From positions 23,587-87,586 of the forward strand of contig CAINOE010000006.1 in the NCBI GenBank assembly GCA_903851415.1: a DNA stretch of 64,000 nucleotides, given 5' to 3'. Positions 53,366-62,113 of the stretch are shown piece by piece. The notes below the pieces were generated by a model. It was not told the origin of the DNA. It did not search any database and saw only the letters and a program-made list of their open reading frames with translations. The first letter of the stretch is position 1, and every line of letters begins with the position of its first letter. The position numbers and the translations under genes were made by a program. The DNA comes from an uncultured Rhodopila sp. (GTDB lineage: Bacteria > Pseudomonadota > Alphaproteobacteria > Acetobacterales > Acetobacteraceae).

Positions 53366-55333
53366 ATGATTCTCCCGCACGAAGCGTCAGCCGCGATCGC
53401 GAACGAGAAGGCCGCGACCCCGCCGTCACCCGAGACGATTTCGCGCCGCGCACTATTGGCTGCCTCGGCGGCGGCGGGCACCGTCGCGCTGATGCGCGGG
53501 CGACCCGCCTCGGCAGCCGAGGGCAGGCAGACCTTCACGATCCTGCACACCAACGACCTGCACTCGAACTTCATCGGACTGGCTCCGGCGCTGGACTACA
53601 CACCCGCAACTCTGAACGACGACGCCACCCGCGGCGGGTTCGAACGTCTCGCCACGCTGATCGCGCAACGGCAGGCGGCCCGGCAGGACCAAGGCCCGGT
53701 CCTGGTGCTCGACGGCGGGGATTACAGCATGGGCACCGCGTTCGCCGCCGCCACCCGGGAAACCGGTGGGGAGCTGCTGCTCATGGCCCGCCTGGGCTAC
53801 GACGCGACCACATTGGGCAATCATGATTTCGATCTCGGCCCGGACGGAGCGGCCGAGTCCATCGCCGTGGCCGCCGCGGCGGGGCGCATTCCTGCGGTGG
53901 TCGCATCGAATTCCGACTTCTCCGCGGCTGACCCGGCGCTGGCCGGTCTCCAGCGCCTGTCCCGGGACGGCGTGATCCGCCGCTATACCGTCATCGAGCG
54001 CGGCGGCAGCCGCTTCGGCATCTTCGGCGTGCTCGGCAAGGAAGCCCAGTTCTACACCGGCGGCGCCGGCGCGGTGAAGTTCGCCGATCCGGTCGAAACC
54101 GCCCGCGAAATGGTTAAGCTGCTCCGCGAGACGGAGAAGGCGGACGTGATCATCGCGCTCAGCCACGGCGGCCTGGAGAAGGGAAACGACGGACGCTACA
54201 CGCAGGGCGAGGATGTCAGCCTGCCCGAGGCGGTTCCGGGCATCGACGTGGTCATCGGCGGCCACAGCCACACCGAACTGCTGGAGCCGATCATCGTCAA
54301 CAGCCGCACGCCGGTGGTGCAGAGCGGGAAGTACGGAGAAAACCTGGGCGAACTGGTGATTTCGCTGGATGGCGGCAAACTCACGGTGGACTCCTACCGG
54401 CTGTTCCCCATCAACGACACCATCGCCGGCAATCTCCCCGTCCGCGAGGAGATCGGCAGGCTCAAGACGACGGTCACCGAGGTGGTGTTCGCGCCGCGCG
54501 GCTACCGCATCGATCAGCCGCTGGCGGTGGTATCCCGGGACATTCCCAACACATTCACCGACATCGCGGCCGGCACGGTGCTCGCCAACCTCTGCACGGA
54601 TGCGTTCCGAAACGCCACCCAAGCTGACATCGGGTTTACCGCCAACGGCATGATGCGGGCCGGTTTCACACGCGGAAAGTCAGGCGTGCAGACGGTCTAC
54701 GACGTGTTCGCGCTGGCGCCGCTCGGCGCCGGTGTGGTGGACCCGACGGCCGGCAGCGCGCTGGTGACCGGCTACTTCACCGGCCAGGAACTGAAGCATC
54801 TGCTGGAGTTCTTTCTGGTCGATAGCCCGGCGCATCCCGGCGAGTATTTCCCCCGCGCTTCCGGCATGCGGTTCCGCTACGACCCGTCGCGTCCGAAGTT
54901 CGATGTCGTTACCGCAGTCGAGATCGGCGACCTCGACCGTGGCTACACTGCTATCGACATCAGCGGGAACGGTTCGCAACTGTACAGCCTGACCTGCCCG
55001 CTGTATTTGGGTCTGATCCTCGTGGCCATTCCGCAATACACCAAGGGCAAGCTGACGCTTGCGGCCAAAAACAAGGACGGCAGGCCACTGAAGTCGAAGG
55101 TCGAGGCGCTGGATGATCCTCGCGATGACACCCCATACCTGCTGCCGCCGGGTGGCACGCTGGACGCCGCGAGCCTGGGCACTGAGAAACGGACAGGCGC
55201 GGTCCGGGAAATCAAGGAGTGGCAGGCGATCATGGACCATCTCCGTAGCCTTCCGGCTGCGCGGCCGGGCGAACTGCCGATGATACCGGTGGATGAGCGC
55301 GCCGCGGAAGTCCGCGCAATCAACGCCGGCTGA
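53366..55333 (+). CDS. 5'-nucleotidase/metallophosphatase family, exported
   Basis: 655 residues from the ATG at 53366 (AAGG about 10 nt upstream). A Tat-like leader around 'SRRALLAASAAAGTVALM' exports it. Metallophosphatase domain about 55-330: 'LHTNDLHSN', 'LDGGDYSMG', 'LGNHDFD', 'ALSHGG', 'IGGHSHTE', which together supply the two-metal site. The C-terminal 5'-nucleotidase domain is about 370-640 ('VLANLCTDAFRNATQADIGFTANGMMRAG'). The family hydrolyses nucleotides or similar phosphate esters in the periplasm (UshA/SoxB relatives). Together with the next gene, a sulfatase, it suggests scavenging of phosphate and sulfate esters. Confidence 0.88.
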   Translation: MILPHEASAAIANEKAATPPSPETISRRALLAASAAAGTVALMRGRPASAAEGRQTFTILHTNDLHSNFIGLAPALDYTPATLNDDATRGGFERLATLIAQRQAARQDQGPVLVLDGGDYSMGTAFAAATRETGGELLLMARLGYDATTLGNHDFDLGPDGAAESIAVAAAAGRIPAVVASNSDFSAADPALAGLQRLSRDGVIRRYTVIERGGSRFGIFGVLGKEAQFYTGGAGAVKFADPVETAREMVKLLRETEKADVIIALSHGGLEKGNDGRYTQGEDVSLPEAVPGIDVVIGGHSHTELLEPIIVNSRTPVVQSGKYGENLGELVISLDGGKLTVDSYRLFPINDTIAGNLPVREEIGRLKTTVTEVVFAPRGYRIDQPLAVVSRDIPNTFTDIAAGTVLANLCTDAFRNATQADIGFTANGMMRAGFTRGKSGVQTVYDVFALAPLGAGVVDPTAGSALVTGYFTGQELKHLLEFFLVDSPAHPGEYFPRASGMRFRYDPSRPKFDVVTAVEIGDLDRGYTAIDISGNGSQLYSLTCPLYLGLILVAIPQYTKGKLTLAAKNKDGRPLKSKVEALDDPRDDTPYLLPPGGTLDAASLGTEKRTGAVREIKEWQAIMDHLRSLPAARPGELPMIPVDERAAEVRAINAG

Positions 55334-55424
55334 CTGCTTCGGCCAGCAGCCTCACGCCGTTGGCCGTGGTGCGACCTCGCGCATGCGAGCACTGCAACGA
55401 CCCCGTTTACGGAGCACGGTCCAC

Positions 55425-57110
55425 ATGACGAACCGACGATCGTATAGAACGACTCACCGCCTGCTGCTCGGCTTGGCCTTCGCAGCAGGTCTGCTGTTCG
55501 AGCGAGCGGCCACAGCGCAGCCGGCAGCCGCTCAATCGCCAAAGAAACCGAACATTGTCGTCATCATGGGCGATGACATCGGCATAACCAACATCGGCGT
55601 CTACGGCCATCACATGATGGCCGGTAAGACGCCGAACCTCGACGACCTGGCCAAGGAGGGCATGCTTTTCACCGACTATTACGCTGAGGCGAGCTGCACG
55701 GCGGGCCGTGCCGCCTTCGTCACCGGCCAACTGCCGATCCGCACCGGCATGACCACGGTGGGCCAGGCGGGCGCACCGCTCGGCCTGCCCGCCGAAGCGG
55801 TGACCATAGCCACCGTGCTCAAGTCCATGGGCTACGCCACCGGCCAGTTCGGCAAGAACCATCTGGGCGACCGGAATGAGTTCCTGCCCACGGTCCACGG
55901 GTTCGACGAATTCTTCGGCTACCTGTATCACCTGGATGCAATGGAGGACCCGTTTCATCCCGCCTATCCGCAGGGCTTGCTGAACCAGGTTGGCCCGCGC
56001 AACCTGGTGCATAGCTGGGCAACCGATCAGGATGACCCCACCGTAATGCCGCGCTGGGGCAAAATCGGCAAGCAGAAGATCGAGGACGCAGGACCGTTGC
56101 CGCCGCATCCGATGGCCGGCATCAAGTACAACATGGAGACGGTGGATGAAGACTTCCTCGCCGCTTCGATAGCGTTCATGGACCAGGCGAAGGCGGCGAA
56201 CAAACCGTTCTTTGTATGGTTCAATCCGACCCGCATGCACGTGGTGACCCATCTCTCGCCGAAATACGAGGCGATGCGCAATTCGGACAACGGATGGACG
56301 GAACAGGAAGCCGGCATGGCCCAGCTCGACGACGATGTCGGCGCGGTGATGCAGTACCTGAAGACCTCGGGCCTGGATGACAATACCATCGTGCTGTTCA
56401 CCTCCGACAACGGTCCGGAGCAGTTCACCTGGCCCGATGGCGGCCAGACGCCGTTTGCCATGTCCAAGGGAACGGTCATGGAAGGCGGCTTCCGCGCGCC
56501 GAGCCTGCTGCGCTGGCCCGGGCACGTGCCGGCGGACTCGATCCAGAACGGCATCTTCTCCGGCCTGGACTGGCTTCCCACCTTCGTCGCGGCGGCGGGT
56601 GATTCGCAGATCGCAGACGAATTGCTGAAGGGCAAGGAATTCGGCGACCGGACATACAGGAACCATCTGGACGGCTACAACCAGATGGCTGCCATCACCG
56701 GCAAAGGGCCGTCCGCACGGCACGAGATTTTCTATCTCGGGGAAAGCACGCTCGGTGCGATTCGCATCGACGACTACAAGTATCGCTTCATCGATCAGCC
56801 CGAAGGCTGGGTGGGCCCCAAGAACCATCCTGACATGCCCATTCTGACCAACTTGCGGTTGGACCCCTATGAGCGCACGGGCTGGTCATCGGATGGCGTA
56901 GGGAAGGGTTCGGTGCAGTACTGGGACTGGTTCAAGTTCGAGTTCTGGCGCTTCGTGTTTGTTCAGCAGGAACTGGGCAAGGAAATCCAGACGTTCCTCG
57001 ACTATCCGCCGATGCAGCGGGGCGCGAGCTTCAATCTCGACGCCGTCAAAGCGGAAATGGGGAGGAAGATGGAGGAGGCCGCGGCTGCGGCCAAGGGCCC
57101 GAGCGAATAG
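55425..57110 (+). CDS. Arylsulfatase (type I sulfatase), exported
   Basis: 561 residues from the ATG at 55425, with GGAG about 10 nt before. A signal peptide ends around 'ATAQ'. Metal ligands Asp50-Asp51 in 'VIMGDDIG'; the modified residue would be Cys91 in 'C-T-A-G-R', which departs from the classical C-x-P-x-R but is normal in this branch; 'GQFGKNHLGD' and 'FTSDNGPE' supply the remaining active-site residues. Cys91 must be converted to formylglycine by a modifying enzyme that is not encoded in the window. It hydrolyses sulfate esters in the periplasm. The 3' end runs into the decayed integrase on the opposite strand. Confidence 0.9.
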   Translation: MTNRRSYRTTHRLLLGLAFAAGLLFERAATAQPAAAQSPKKPNIVVIMGDDIGITNIGVYGHHMMAGKTPNLDDLAKEGMLFTDYYAEASCTAGRAAFVTGQLPIRTGMTTVGQAGAPLGLPAEAVTIATVLKSMGYATGQFGKNHLGDRNEFLPTVHGFDEFFGYLYHLDAMEDPFHPAYPQGLLNQVGPRNLVHSWATDQDDPTVMPRWGKIGKQKIEDAGPLPPHPMAGIKYNMETVDEDFLAASIAFMDQAKAANKPFFVWFNPTRMHVVTHLSPKYEAMRNSDNGWTEQEAGMAQLDDDVGAVMQYLKTSGLDDNTIVLFTSDNGPEQFTWPDGGQTPFAMSKGTVMEGGFRAPSLLRWPGHVPADSIQNGIFSGLDWLPTFVAAAGDSQIADELLKGKEFGDRTYRNHLDGYNQMAAITGKGPSARHEIFYLGESTLGAIRIDDYKYRFIDQPEGWVGPKNHPDMPILTNLRLDPYERTGWSSDGVGKGSVQYWDWFKFEFWRFVFVQQELGKEIQTFLDYPPMQRGASFNLDAVKAEMGRKMEEAAAAAKGPSE

Positions 57111-58449
57111 CCGGAACGATCATCGCGGCGGGCGGCCTGATGAAAGGCTGCCTGCATGCGTCACGCTGGTCGAGTGCGACCTCCCCACGCAACCGCCGCA
57201 ACAGCAGCGTCGGACACAGGTGCGCGGGATACTCGACCGCGTAGGCGGTCTGCTGCAACACGGACATTTCGAGGCCGTGCAAATAGATCAGGACTCCGAT
57301 CGACTTCCTGGCCTGGCCCTTCTTCTCGAATTTATGCCCCATCATCACGTCGATCCATTCCTGCTTCAGAGGCTTGCTCCCCAGCAGCGTTTCGACGTTA
57401 TGCCGGAAACTGTGGAAGACAATGTCCTCCGGAATCCCGAGATCGATCTTATGCCGGCTGAATTCCCGGCTGTATTCGACCGCGAGAAAACCCTTGGGTC
57501 CGGAGGCGTTCAGGTCGAACAAGCGGTCGGCCCCCTGTTCGCGGCGCCTGGCAACGAGGTCAAGCAGGCCGGCGCCTATAAGCCGCGGATGCACCGGAAC
57601 CGCCCGCTCGCCGGACACCGTTTTCGTCATCCATTGATCCGCCGAGCGCACCGGCGCGGCCGACGCCGCGGTGAGCCTGAGCGCGAATGATGAAGCAGGG
57701 CACGCCGCCGATATCTTCGATGTCGCTCACCCGCAGGCGCGCGATCTCCTCCACGCGGGCGCCGATGTAGCCGCCGATGGCGACCAGCCAGGCATGGGTT
57801 TCCTCGCTGATCCGGTTGGCCGGCCGGCAGGACGGGTTCCAGCGTGCCCGCAACAGCTTGTCCAGGGCGTCCTCCGCCCAGGGCCAGCGCCGGCTTTCGA
57901 TGACCTTGTGCTGAATGCCGTCGAAAATGCTCTGGTCCGCGGATCGCTTCCCGATGTGCTCCCGGAACTGCTTCATCGCCGAGAAGTGCCGCTCGATGGT
58001 TTTCTCCTTCAGCCGAGGTTTCTCCGGCCGGACCCTCGCCTTCTCGATGGCTTTGCGCACCGGCCCGGGGCGGTTCCATGGAAGAGCAGGGAGGCCAGGC
58101 TTCCGTCGCCCTGAACGACCGAAGCAACCAGATCGTCGGCGGTCGGCGAAGCGAACAGTGGCTCTCCGGCGAGCTGATCGAGGATGAGTTTGGCCGGCTT
58201 CTCGGTCAACGATGGGTTGCATGACATCACTGCGAATAAACTTTCGCTTGAAAGCGAGAGACGTTTAGCACGTGCCCGCGCGGTCATGAAAGAACGTGTT
58301 CGCAGGCTTCTGGAAATCTCCGCCAGCCCGAGCCGCGCGTGCAGCCCGTCCGGAACCCGGCGCCGCAACCCCCAGACACCGCCCCGGCGCCGCAAATTGC
58401 TGCCCGTCCGCCACCCGTTGTGGTGCAGGCTTGTGGCACCGTCCCCCAC
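57046..58449 (-). pseudogene. Broken tyrosine integrase next to tRNA-Gln
   Basis: Three minus-strand frames together make one phage-type integrase. N-terminal 'GGVWGLRRRVPDGLHARLG' and 'EISRSLRTR' (about 58449-58080); core-binding and early catalytic part 'ERHFSAMKQFREHIGKR' and 'GGYIGARVEEIARLRVSDI' (about 58080-57690); late catalytic part 'TVSGERAVPVHPRL', 'VFHSFRHNVETLLG', 'MMGHKF' and 'YLHGLEMSVL' (about 57650-57160). The catalytic Arg, His-x-x-Arg, Gly-His and Tyr are all still recognisable, but at least two frameshifts (near 58075 and near 57660) break the reading. The start is only 42 nt from the 3' end of tRNA-Gln, the usual place for an integrase of an island inserted into that tRNA. 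Confidence 0.75.
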
Positions 58450-58490
58450 CGGCCCGGACTGAGGCAGCTAGACTATTGAAATCATTGGGT

Positions 58491-58564
58491 TGGCTGGGGG
58501 ACCTGGATTCGAACCAAGGATGCCCGGGTCAGAGCCGGGAGTTTTACCGCTAAACTATCCCCCA
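58491..58564 (-). tRNA. tRNA-Gln (anticodon CTG)
   Basis: On the minus strand, 74 nt with an encoded CCA end fold into a full cloverleaf: acceptor stem TGGGGGA with TCCCCCA, D-loop 'AGCGGTAAA', anticodon stem CCCGG/CCGGG around the loop CTCTGAC (anticodon CTG), and T-arm with GGTTCGAATCC. It lies directly upstream of the integrase relic, whose likely target was its 3' end. Confidence 0.95.
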
Positions 58565-58637
58565 ACGGGATGCCGTTTTTCAGCGCGGGCGGGCGCAATA
58601 GCACGCCCGTCCCCGGCTCGCAACGGCTTCCCCGCAT

Positions 58638-59315
58638 TTAGCCGATGCTATTCAGCTCCCGCCGCAGCGCCGCCCCGCGCGGACTCTCAAGCCGTCCGAA
58701 AAGCACGTCATGCGACGTCAGCGTCCGCCCGTAGAACGCCGAATCCTGGTTCGGCTCCGCACGGATAACCGACCCGTCCACCGTCAGGCCACCATACAGC
58801 CCGGTCGCGGACGACCACACGACGATATCCGGCGCGGACGCACCGCCAAGCGCGCCCTCGACCCCCGACCCCAACGTCGCGACGGATATCCCGGCCTGGG
58901 CGCCAATCTTGAACTCGTCCCGCAGCACGCCGTCGAGGCCCTTCTGCGTCATGATCAGCATGACCAGCTCCGCCTGCTCCAACCCGACCTGAAGCCCGAG
59001 CGATGCGGCGCCCAGCGCGTAGAACGCCGGATCGCTCCAGCCGCCCTTGTGCTGCACCATCAGCACGCCGTTGCCACCCTCGCCGCCGACGACGAAGCCG
59101 CCTTTCAGCAGCTTGGGCACGATCAGCACCGCCTTGGCCTGCCGCAGCAATTGGCGGGCATTGCCGAACGCCTTGTCGTGCCGCAAATCGGCCAATACCT
59201 TGCGGGCGCCGTCCACCGTGACCTGCTGGTCGCTCTGCGCCAGCGCGACGGGTGCACCCGGCCCCATGGCCGCCATCAAAGCCGCACCGCCCAAAAATCC
59301 CTTGCGTGTGAGCAT
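58638..59315 (-). CDS. SYLF/Ysc84 domain lipid-binding protein, exported
   Basis: 225 residues from the ATG at 59315. The leader 'MLTRKGFLGGAALMAAMGPGAPVALAQ' is Sec-like. The mature part is a SYLF domain: 'AKAVLIVPKLLKGGFVVGGEGGNGVLM', 'WSDPAFYALGAASLGLQVGLEQAELVMLIMT' and 'SAFYGRTLTSHDVLFG'. The eukaryotic members bind phosphoinositides; the bacterial periplasmic ones are of unknown function. A longer frame to 59465 adds a non-leader extension. Confidence 0.88.
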   Translation of the reverse strand: MLTRKGFLGGAALMAAMGPGAPVALAQSDQQVTVDGARKVLADLRHDKAFGNARQLLRQAKAVLIVPKLLKGGFVVGGEGGNGVLMVQHKGGWSDPAFYALGAASLGLQVGLEQAELVMLIMTQKGLDGVLRDEFKIGAQAGISVATLGSGVEGALGGASAPDIVVWSSATGLYGGLTVDGSVIRAEPNQDSAFYGRTLTSHDVLFGRLESPRGAALRRELNSIG

Positions 59316-59412
59316 CGCCGATTCCCTCGCGCCATGACGAAACAACAGGAGGGATATCTGCCGCCGGGAACCCGATTGTAGCGGCGCTTGGTAACGACTG
59401 TGCGATATGCGG

Positions 59413-60537
59413 TCAGGCCTGCGCCGCCGCCTCGATCTCGGCGGCTGACAGCCCCCAGGCGGCAAGCGCCTCTGCCGCCGGCACCGAACCGGGCGGCCGC
59501 GGCGGCTCCGCCCGCGTCACGCTGAAGCGCGGGGCGGGAGCCGGCTGGCGGAAGGCCCCGACATCGACGAACGCGGACCTCGCCTGATTGTGCGGATGGG
59601 TGCGCGCCTCGGCCATCGACAGCACCGGCGCGAAGCAGGCGTCGGTGCCTTCCAGCAGACGGCACCAGTCGTCACGCGTGCGGCCGCGGAAGCGCTCGGC
59701 CAGCACGGTCTTCCAGCGCTCCCACCCGGCCTTGTCGCGCTGCGGCGGCATTCCCGCCGGATCGATTTCCAACAGCCGCAGCAGCTCAGCGTGGAACCGG
59801 GCCTCGATCGGCGCGACCGAGATGAAGTGCCCGTCGGCGCATTCGTAAACCTCATAAAAATACGCCCCGGAATCGAGCATGTTCTCACCCCGCGGCGCAT
59901 TCAGCCGCCCGCCCGCCTGCATTCCGTATATCGGCGTCATCAGCGACAGCGCCCCGTCCACCATCGCCGCGTCCACCACCTGTCCGACCCCGGTGGCGCG
60001 CGCCGAGATGATCGCCGCCAGCAACCCGGTCACCAAGTACAGCGCGCCGCCGCCGTAGTCGCCGACAAGGTTCAACGGCGGCGTCGGCTTCTGCCCCGCC
60101 CGGCCGATGGCGTGCAGCGCGCCGGTCAGCGCGATGTAGTTCAGATCATGTCCCGCGGCCTGCGCCAGCGGTCCGTCCTGACCCCAGCCGGTCACCCGGC
60201 CGAACGCCAGCTTCGGGTTGCGGCGCAGGCAGACCTCCGGGCCAAGCCCCAGCCGCTCCATGACGCCGGGACGGAAGCCCTCGATCAGCGCGTCGGAGCC
60301 TTCGATCAGCCGCAGCGCCAGTGCGATCGCGGCCGGCTTTTTCAGGTCGAGATTGAGGACGGCGCGGCTGCGCAGCGTGAACTCATGCTCCGCCGCCATC
60401 GGCACGCCCAAATCGGCCGGGGCGGTGCGGTCGATCCGGAGCACGGTGGCGCCCATGTCCGCGAGCAGCATCGCCGCCAGCGGCGCCGGGCCGATGCCGG
60501 CGAACTCGACGATTTTCACCCCCGCCAAAGGTCCCAT
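59413..60537 (-). CDS. CaiB/BaiF-type CoA transferase (alpha-methylacyl-CoA racemase branch)
   Basis: 374 residues, cytoplasmic. It starts 'MGPLAGVKIVEFAGIGPAPLAAMLLADMGATVLRID', the standard class III CoA-transferase opening, and contains 'LALRLIEGSDALIEGFRPGVMERLGLGPEV' and the catalytic-Asp region 'GVGQVVDAAMVDGALSL'. The 'GPAP' opening and 'MEAR..F..' region place it near alpha-methylacyl-CoA racemases, which epimerise 2-methyl-branched acyl-CoAs, though transferases share the fold. Neighbours give no pathway clue. Confidence 0.88.
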   Translation of the reverse strand: MGPLAGVKIVEFAGIGPAPLAAMLLADMGATVLRIDRTAPADLGVPMAAEHEFTLRSRAVLNLDLKKPAAIALALRLIEGSDALIEGFRPGVMERLGLGPEVCLRRNPKLAFGRVTGWGQDGPLAQAAGHDLNYIALTGALHAIGRAGQKPTPPLNLVGDYGGGALYLVTGLLAAIISARATGVGQVVDAAMVDGALSLMTPIYGMQAGGRLNAPRGENMLDSGAYFYEVYECADGHFISVAPIEARFHAELLRLLEIDPAGMPPQRDKAGWERWKTVLAERFRGRTRDDWCRLLEGTDACFAPVLSMAEARTHPHNQARSAFVDVGAFRQPAPAPRFSVTRAEPPRPPGSVPAAEALAAWGLSAAEIEAAAQA

Positions 60538-60630
60538 GGCCGGCTTTCCTCCCGTTGCTTTTGGCGATGGAAGTAAACCCCGGCCGGGGCCGCGGGCACA
60601 AGCCGGCGCCGTGCCGCCGGACGGAGGTTG

Positions 60631-61593
60631 TCAGGCTTTGCGCACGAGCAGCCGGTTCGAAATCGCCGCCGCGCCAACCGCACCGTCTTCCCTGACCTCA
60701 AGCAACTCACATCCCGCCTGCCCGATGATGCGGAACAGGTCGGGCTGGGGCAGGCAATGCACTTCGACGCGCCTGGCGGGATGCGCGGTGTCGAGATATC
60801 CCGCGGCGGCAAACTTGTAGTTCAGGATGTAGGTAGGTATCTGGAAGTATGCGATGCCGCCCGGGTTCAGCTTTTCCAGAATTGTCGCCAGCAGCACCTT
60901 CATCATCGGCGGCGGATTGTGCTGCAGGACGATGATCGAAAAAAACACGTCGAAATTCGGCAGGTCCCGGTAGGCCGCGAGCCCGTTCAGGTGCAGAAGG
61001 GTCACATTCGTCCTGGCGAACCTGCGCATGGTCTCGCCGGCGTGCCTGAGATGCAGCGGCGATATGTCTCCGCCGTAGACCCGGGGGAAACGTTCTGCAA
61101 GCCATACGGTGCTGCGCCCCAGGCCGCAACCGAGTTCAAAGCACGAACGATAAGATGACAGATCGATACCGCATCGGCCGGCCGTCAGCTCCAGGCCTTC
61201 GACCACACCTCTGCCGGACTCGAAAAAATCTGCTTCCGTCTGCGCAATATTAGCGGCCTTGAACCGGTCCTCGGTGACCACCGACCAGTGCGGCTCGGTT
61301 TCTCCCAGATCCACGAATTCGCCCTCGATACGTCCGAATATCCGATCGATGCTGGTTTGATCGATATCGACATCAACGCCGATCGGCGGCCAGTTCAGCG
61401 GCTTGTGACCGGTATCGGCGGCCACTATATCGGCACCGATCCGGCTTTTGAATTCAGGCGAAGAAATGAACTCCCTGCGCAGGTCCTGGATGGTTCGATG
61501 AGCCTGCGCCTGTTTGACGACGACATCTTCATTCTCAGGCTCCCGGCCCATAAGAAGCCGGTAGGCCATGACAACGTCGGTTTCGGCGACCAT
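60631..61593 (-). CDS. Class I SAM-dependent methyltransferase with N-terminal DUF4214-like segment
   Basis: 320 residues from the ATG at 61593, 8 nt or so behind AAAGGA; the longer frame to 61830 is a poor leader. Residues about 1-50 ('VVMAYRLLMGREPENEDVV', then 'LRREFISSPEFKSR') resemble the DUF4214-like module found on glycosylation and surface-polysaccharide enzymes. The methyltransferase motif I is 'FELGCGLGRSTVWLAE' (152-159 core), then 'VYGGDISPLHLRHAGE' for motif post I and 'FDVFFSIIVLQHNPP' for motif II-like. A polysaccharide or glycan substrate is plausible but not shown. Confidence 0.85.
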   Translation of the reverse strand: MVAETDVVMAYRLLMGREPENEDVVVKQAQAHRTIQDLRREFISSPEFKSRIGADIVAADTGHKPLNWPPIGVDVDIDQTSIDRIFGRIEGEFVDLGETEPHWSVVTEDRFKAANIAQTEADFFESGRGVVEGLELTAGRCGIDLSSYRSCFELGCGLGRSTVWLAERFPRVYGGDISPLHLRHAGETMRRFARTNVTLLHLNGLAAYRDLPNFDVFFSIIVLQHNPPPMMKVLLATILEKLNPGGIAYFQIPTYILNYKFAAAGYLDTAHPARRVEVHCLPQPDLFRIIGQAGCELLEVREDGAVGAAAISNRLLVRKA

Positions 61594-62113
61594 CCTCAGT
61601 TTCCTTTCGAGCACGACACTTTCTGATATAGCACGCGACCGGGGGGCAGCAAAGTTGTTTCGCCGCCGCTCCCCTGCCGATCGGCGGGCGCCGCGGACAA
61701 CCGCGGAGGGGCGTTCCGGACGGCCGCAGCCTTCCGGCCGCGCGGGCTTTAGGCCGCGATCAAACCGCCATTGGTCATGGCCCGGGCTGTCGGCCCTTGG
61801 ACGGAAGCGGCACCGGATGGACCGTAACAAACTGGCCGGGCAGGGATGCAGCCTACATCATGCTCCGGCTACAACGTGCTGACGGGGCTCGCAAAGTGCC
61901 AGTCTGCGCTGTGGAAATGGTTTTCCGGCCGTTGTCAGCCGGCCACCGGCCAGGCGAGCTCATCACGGCCGATCGGCCAACGTTTCCACTACGTCCCCAG
62001 TATAATTCTCAGAGGTCTAAATCGAGTGCATGCAACGAAGTCCTGAATGATGGAGGCGGGCCAGCAATGCAGCCAGCCTGAATCCCGGTAGCGTACATTT
62101 CCGTAATGCGTAA
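61594..62113. other. Gene-free stretch between methyltransferase and nrdA
   Basis: About 520 nt without a convincing gene. There is a TATAAT at 62001-62006 on the plus strand with only a weak -35, and a sequence at 61774-61786 (GTCATGGCCCGGG) that may be a decayed start of the dispersed palindrome seen at 3010 and 49449. Nothing else is evident. Confidence 0.4.

Noticed and set aside
58223..58490. Possible attachment-site duplicate of the tRNA 3' end
   Set aside because: I looked for a second copy of the T-arm/acceptor sequence around the integrase and found none within the window.
61981..62030. TATAAT at 62001 as promoter of a small RNA
   Set aside because: The -35 is weak and neither a terminator nor a conserved structure follows, so there is no support for a transcript.
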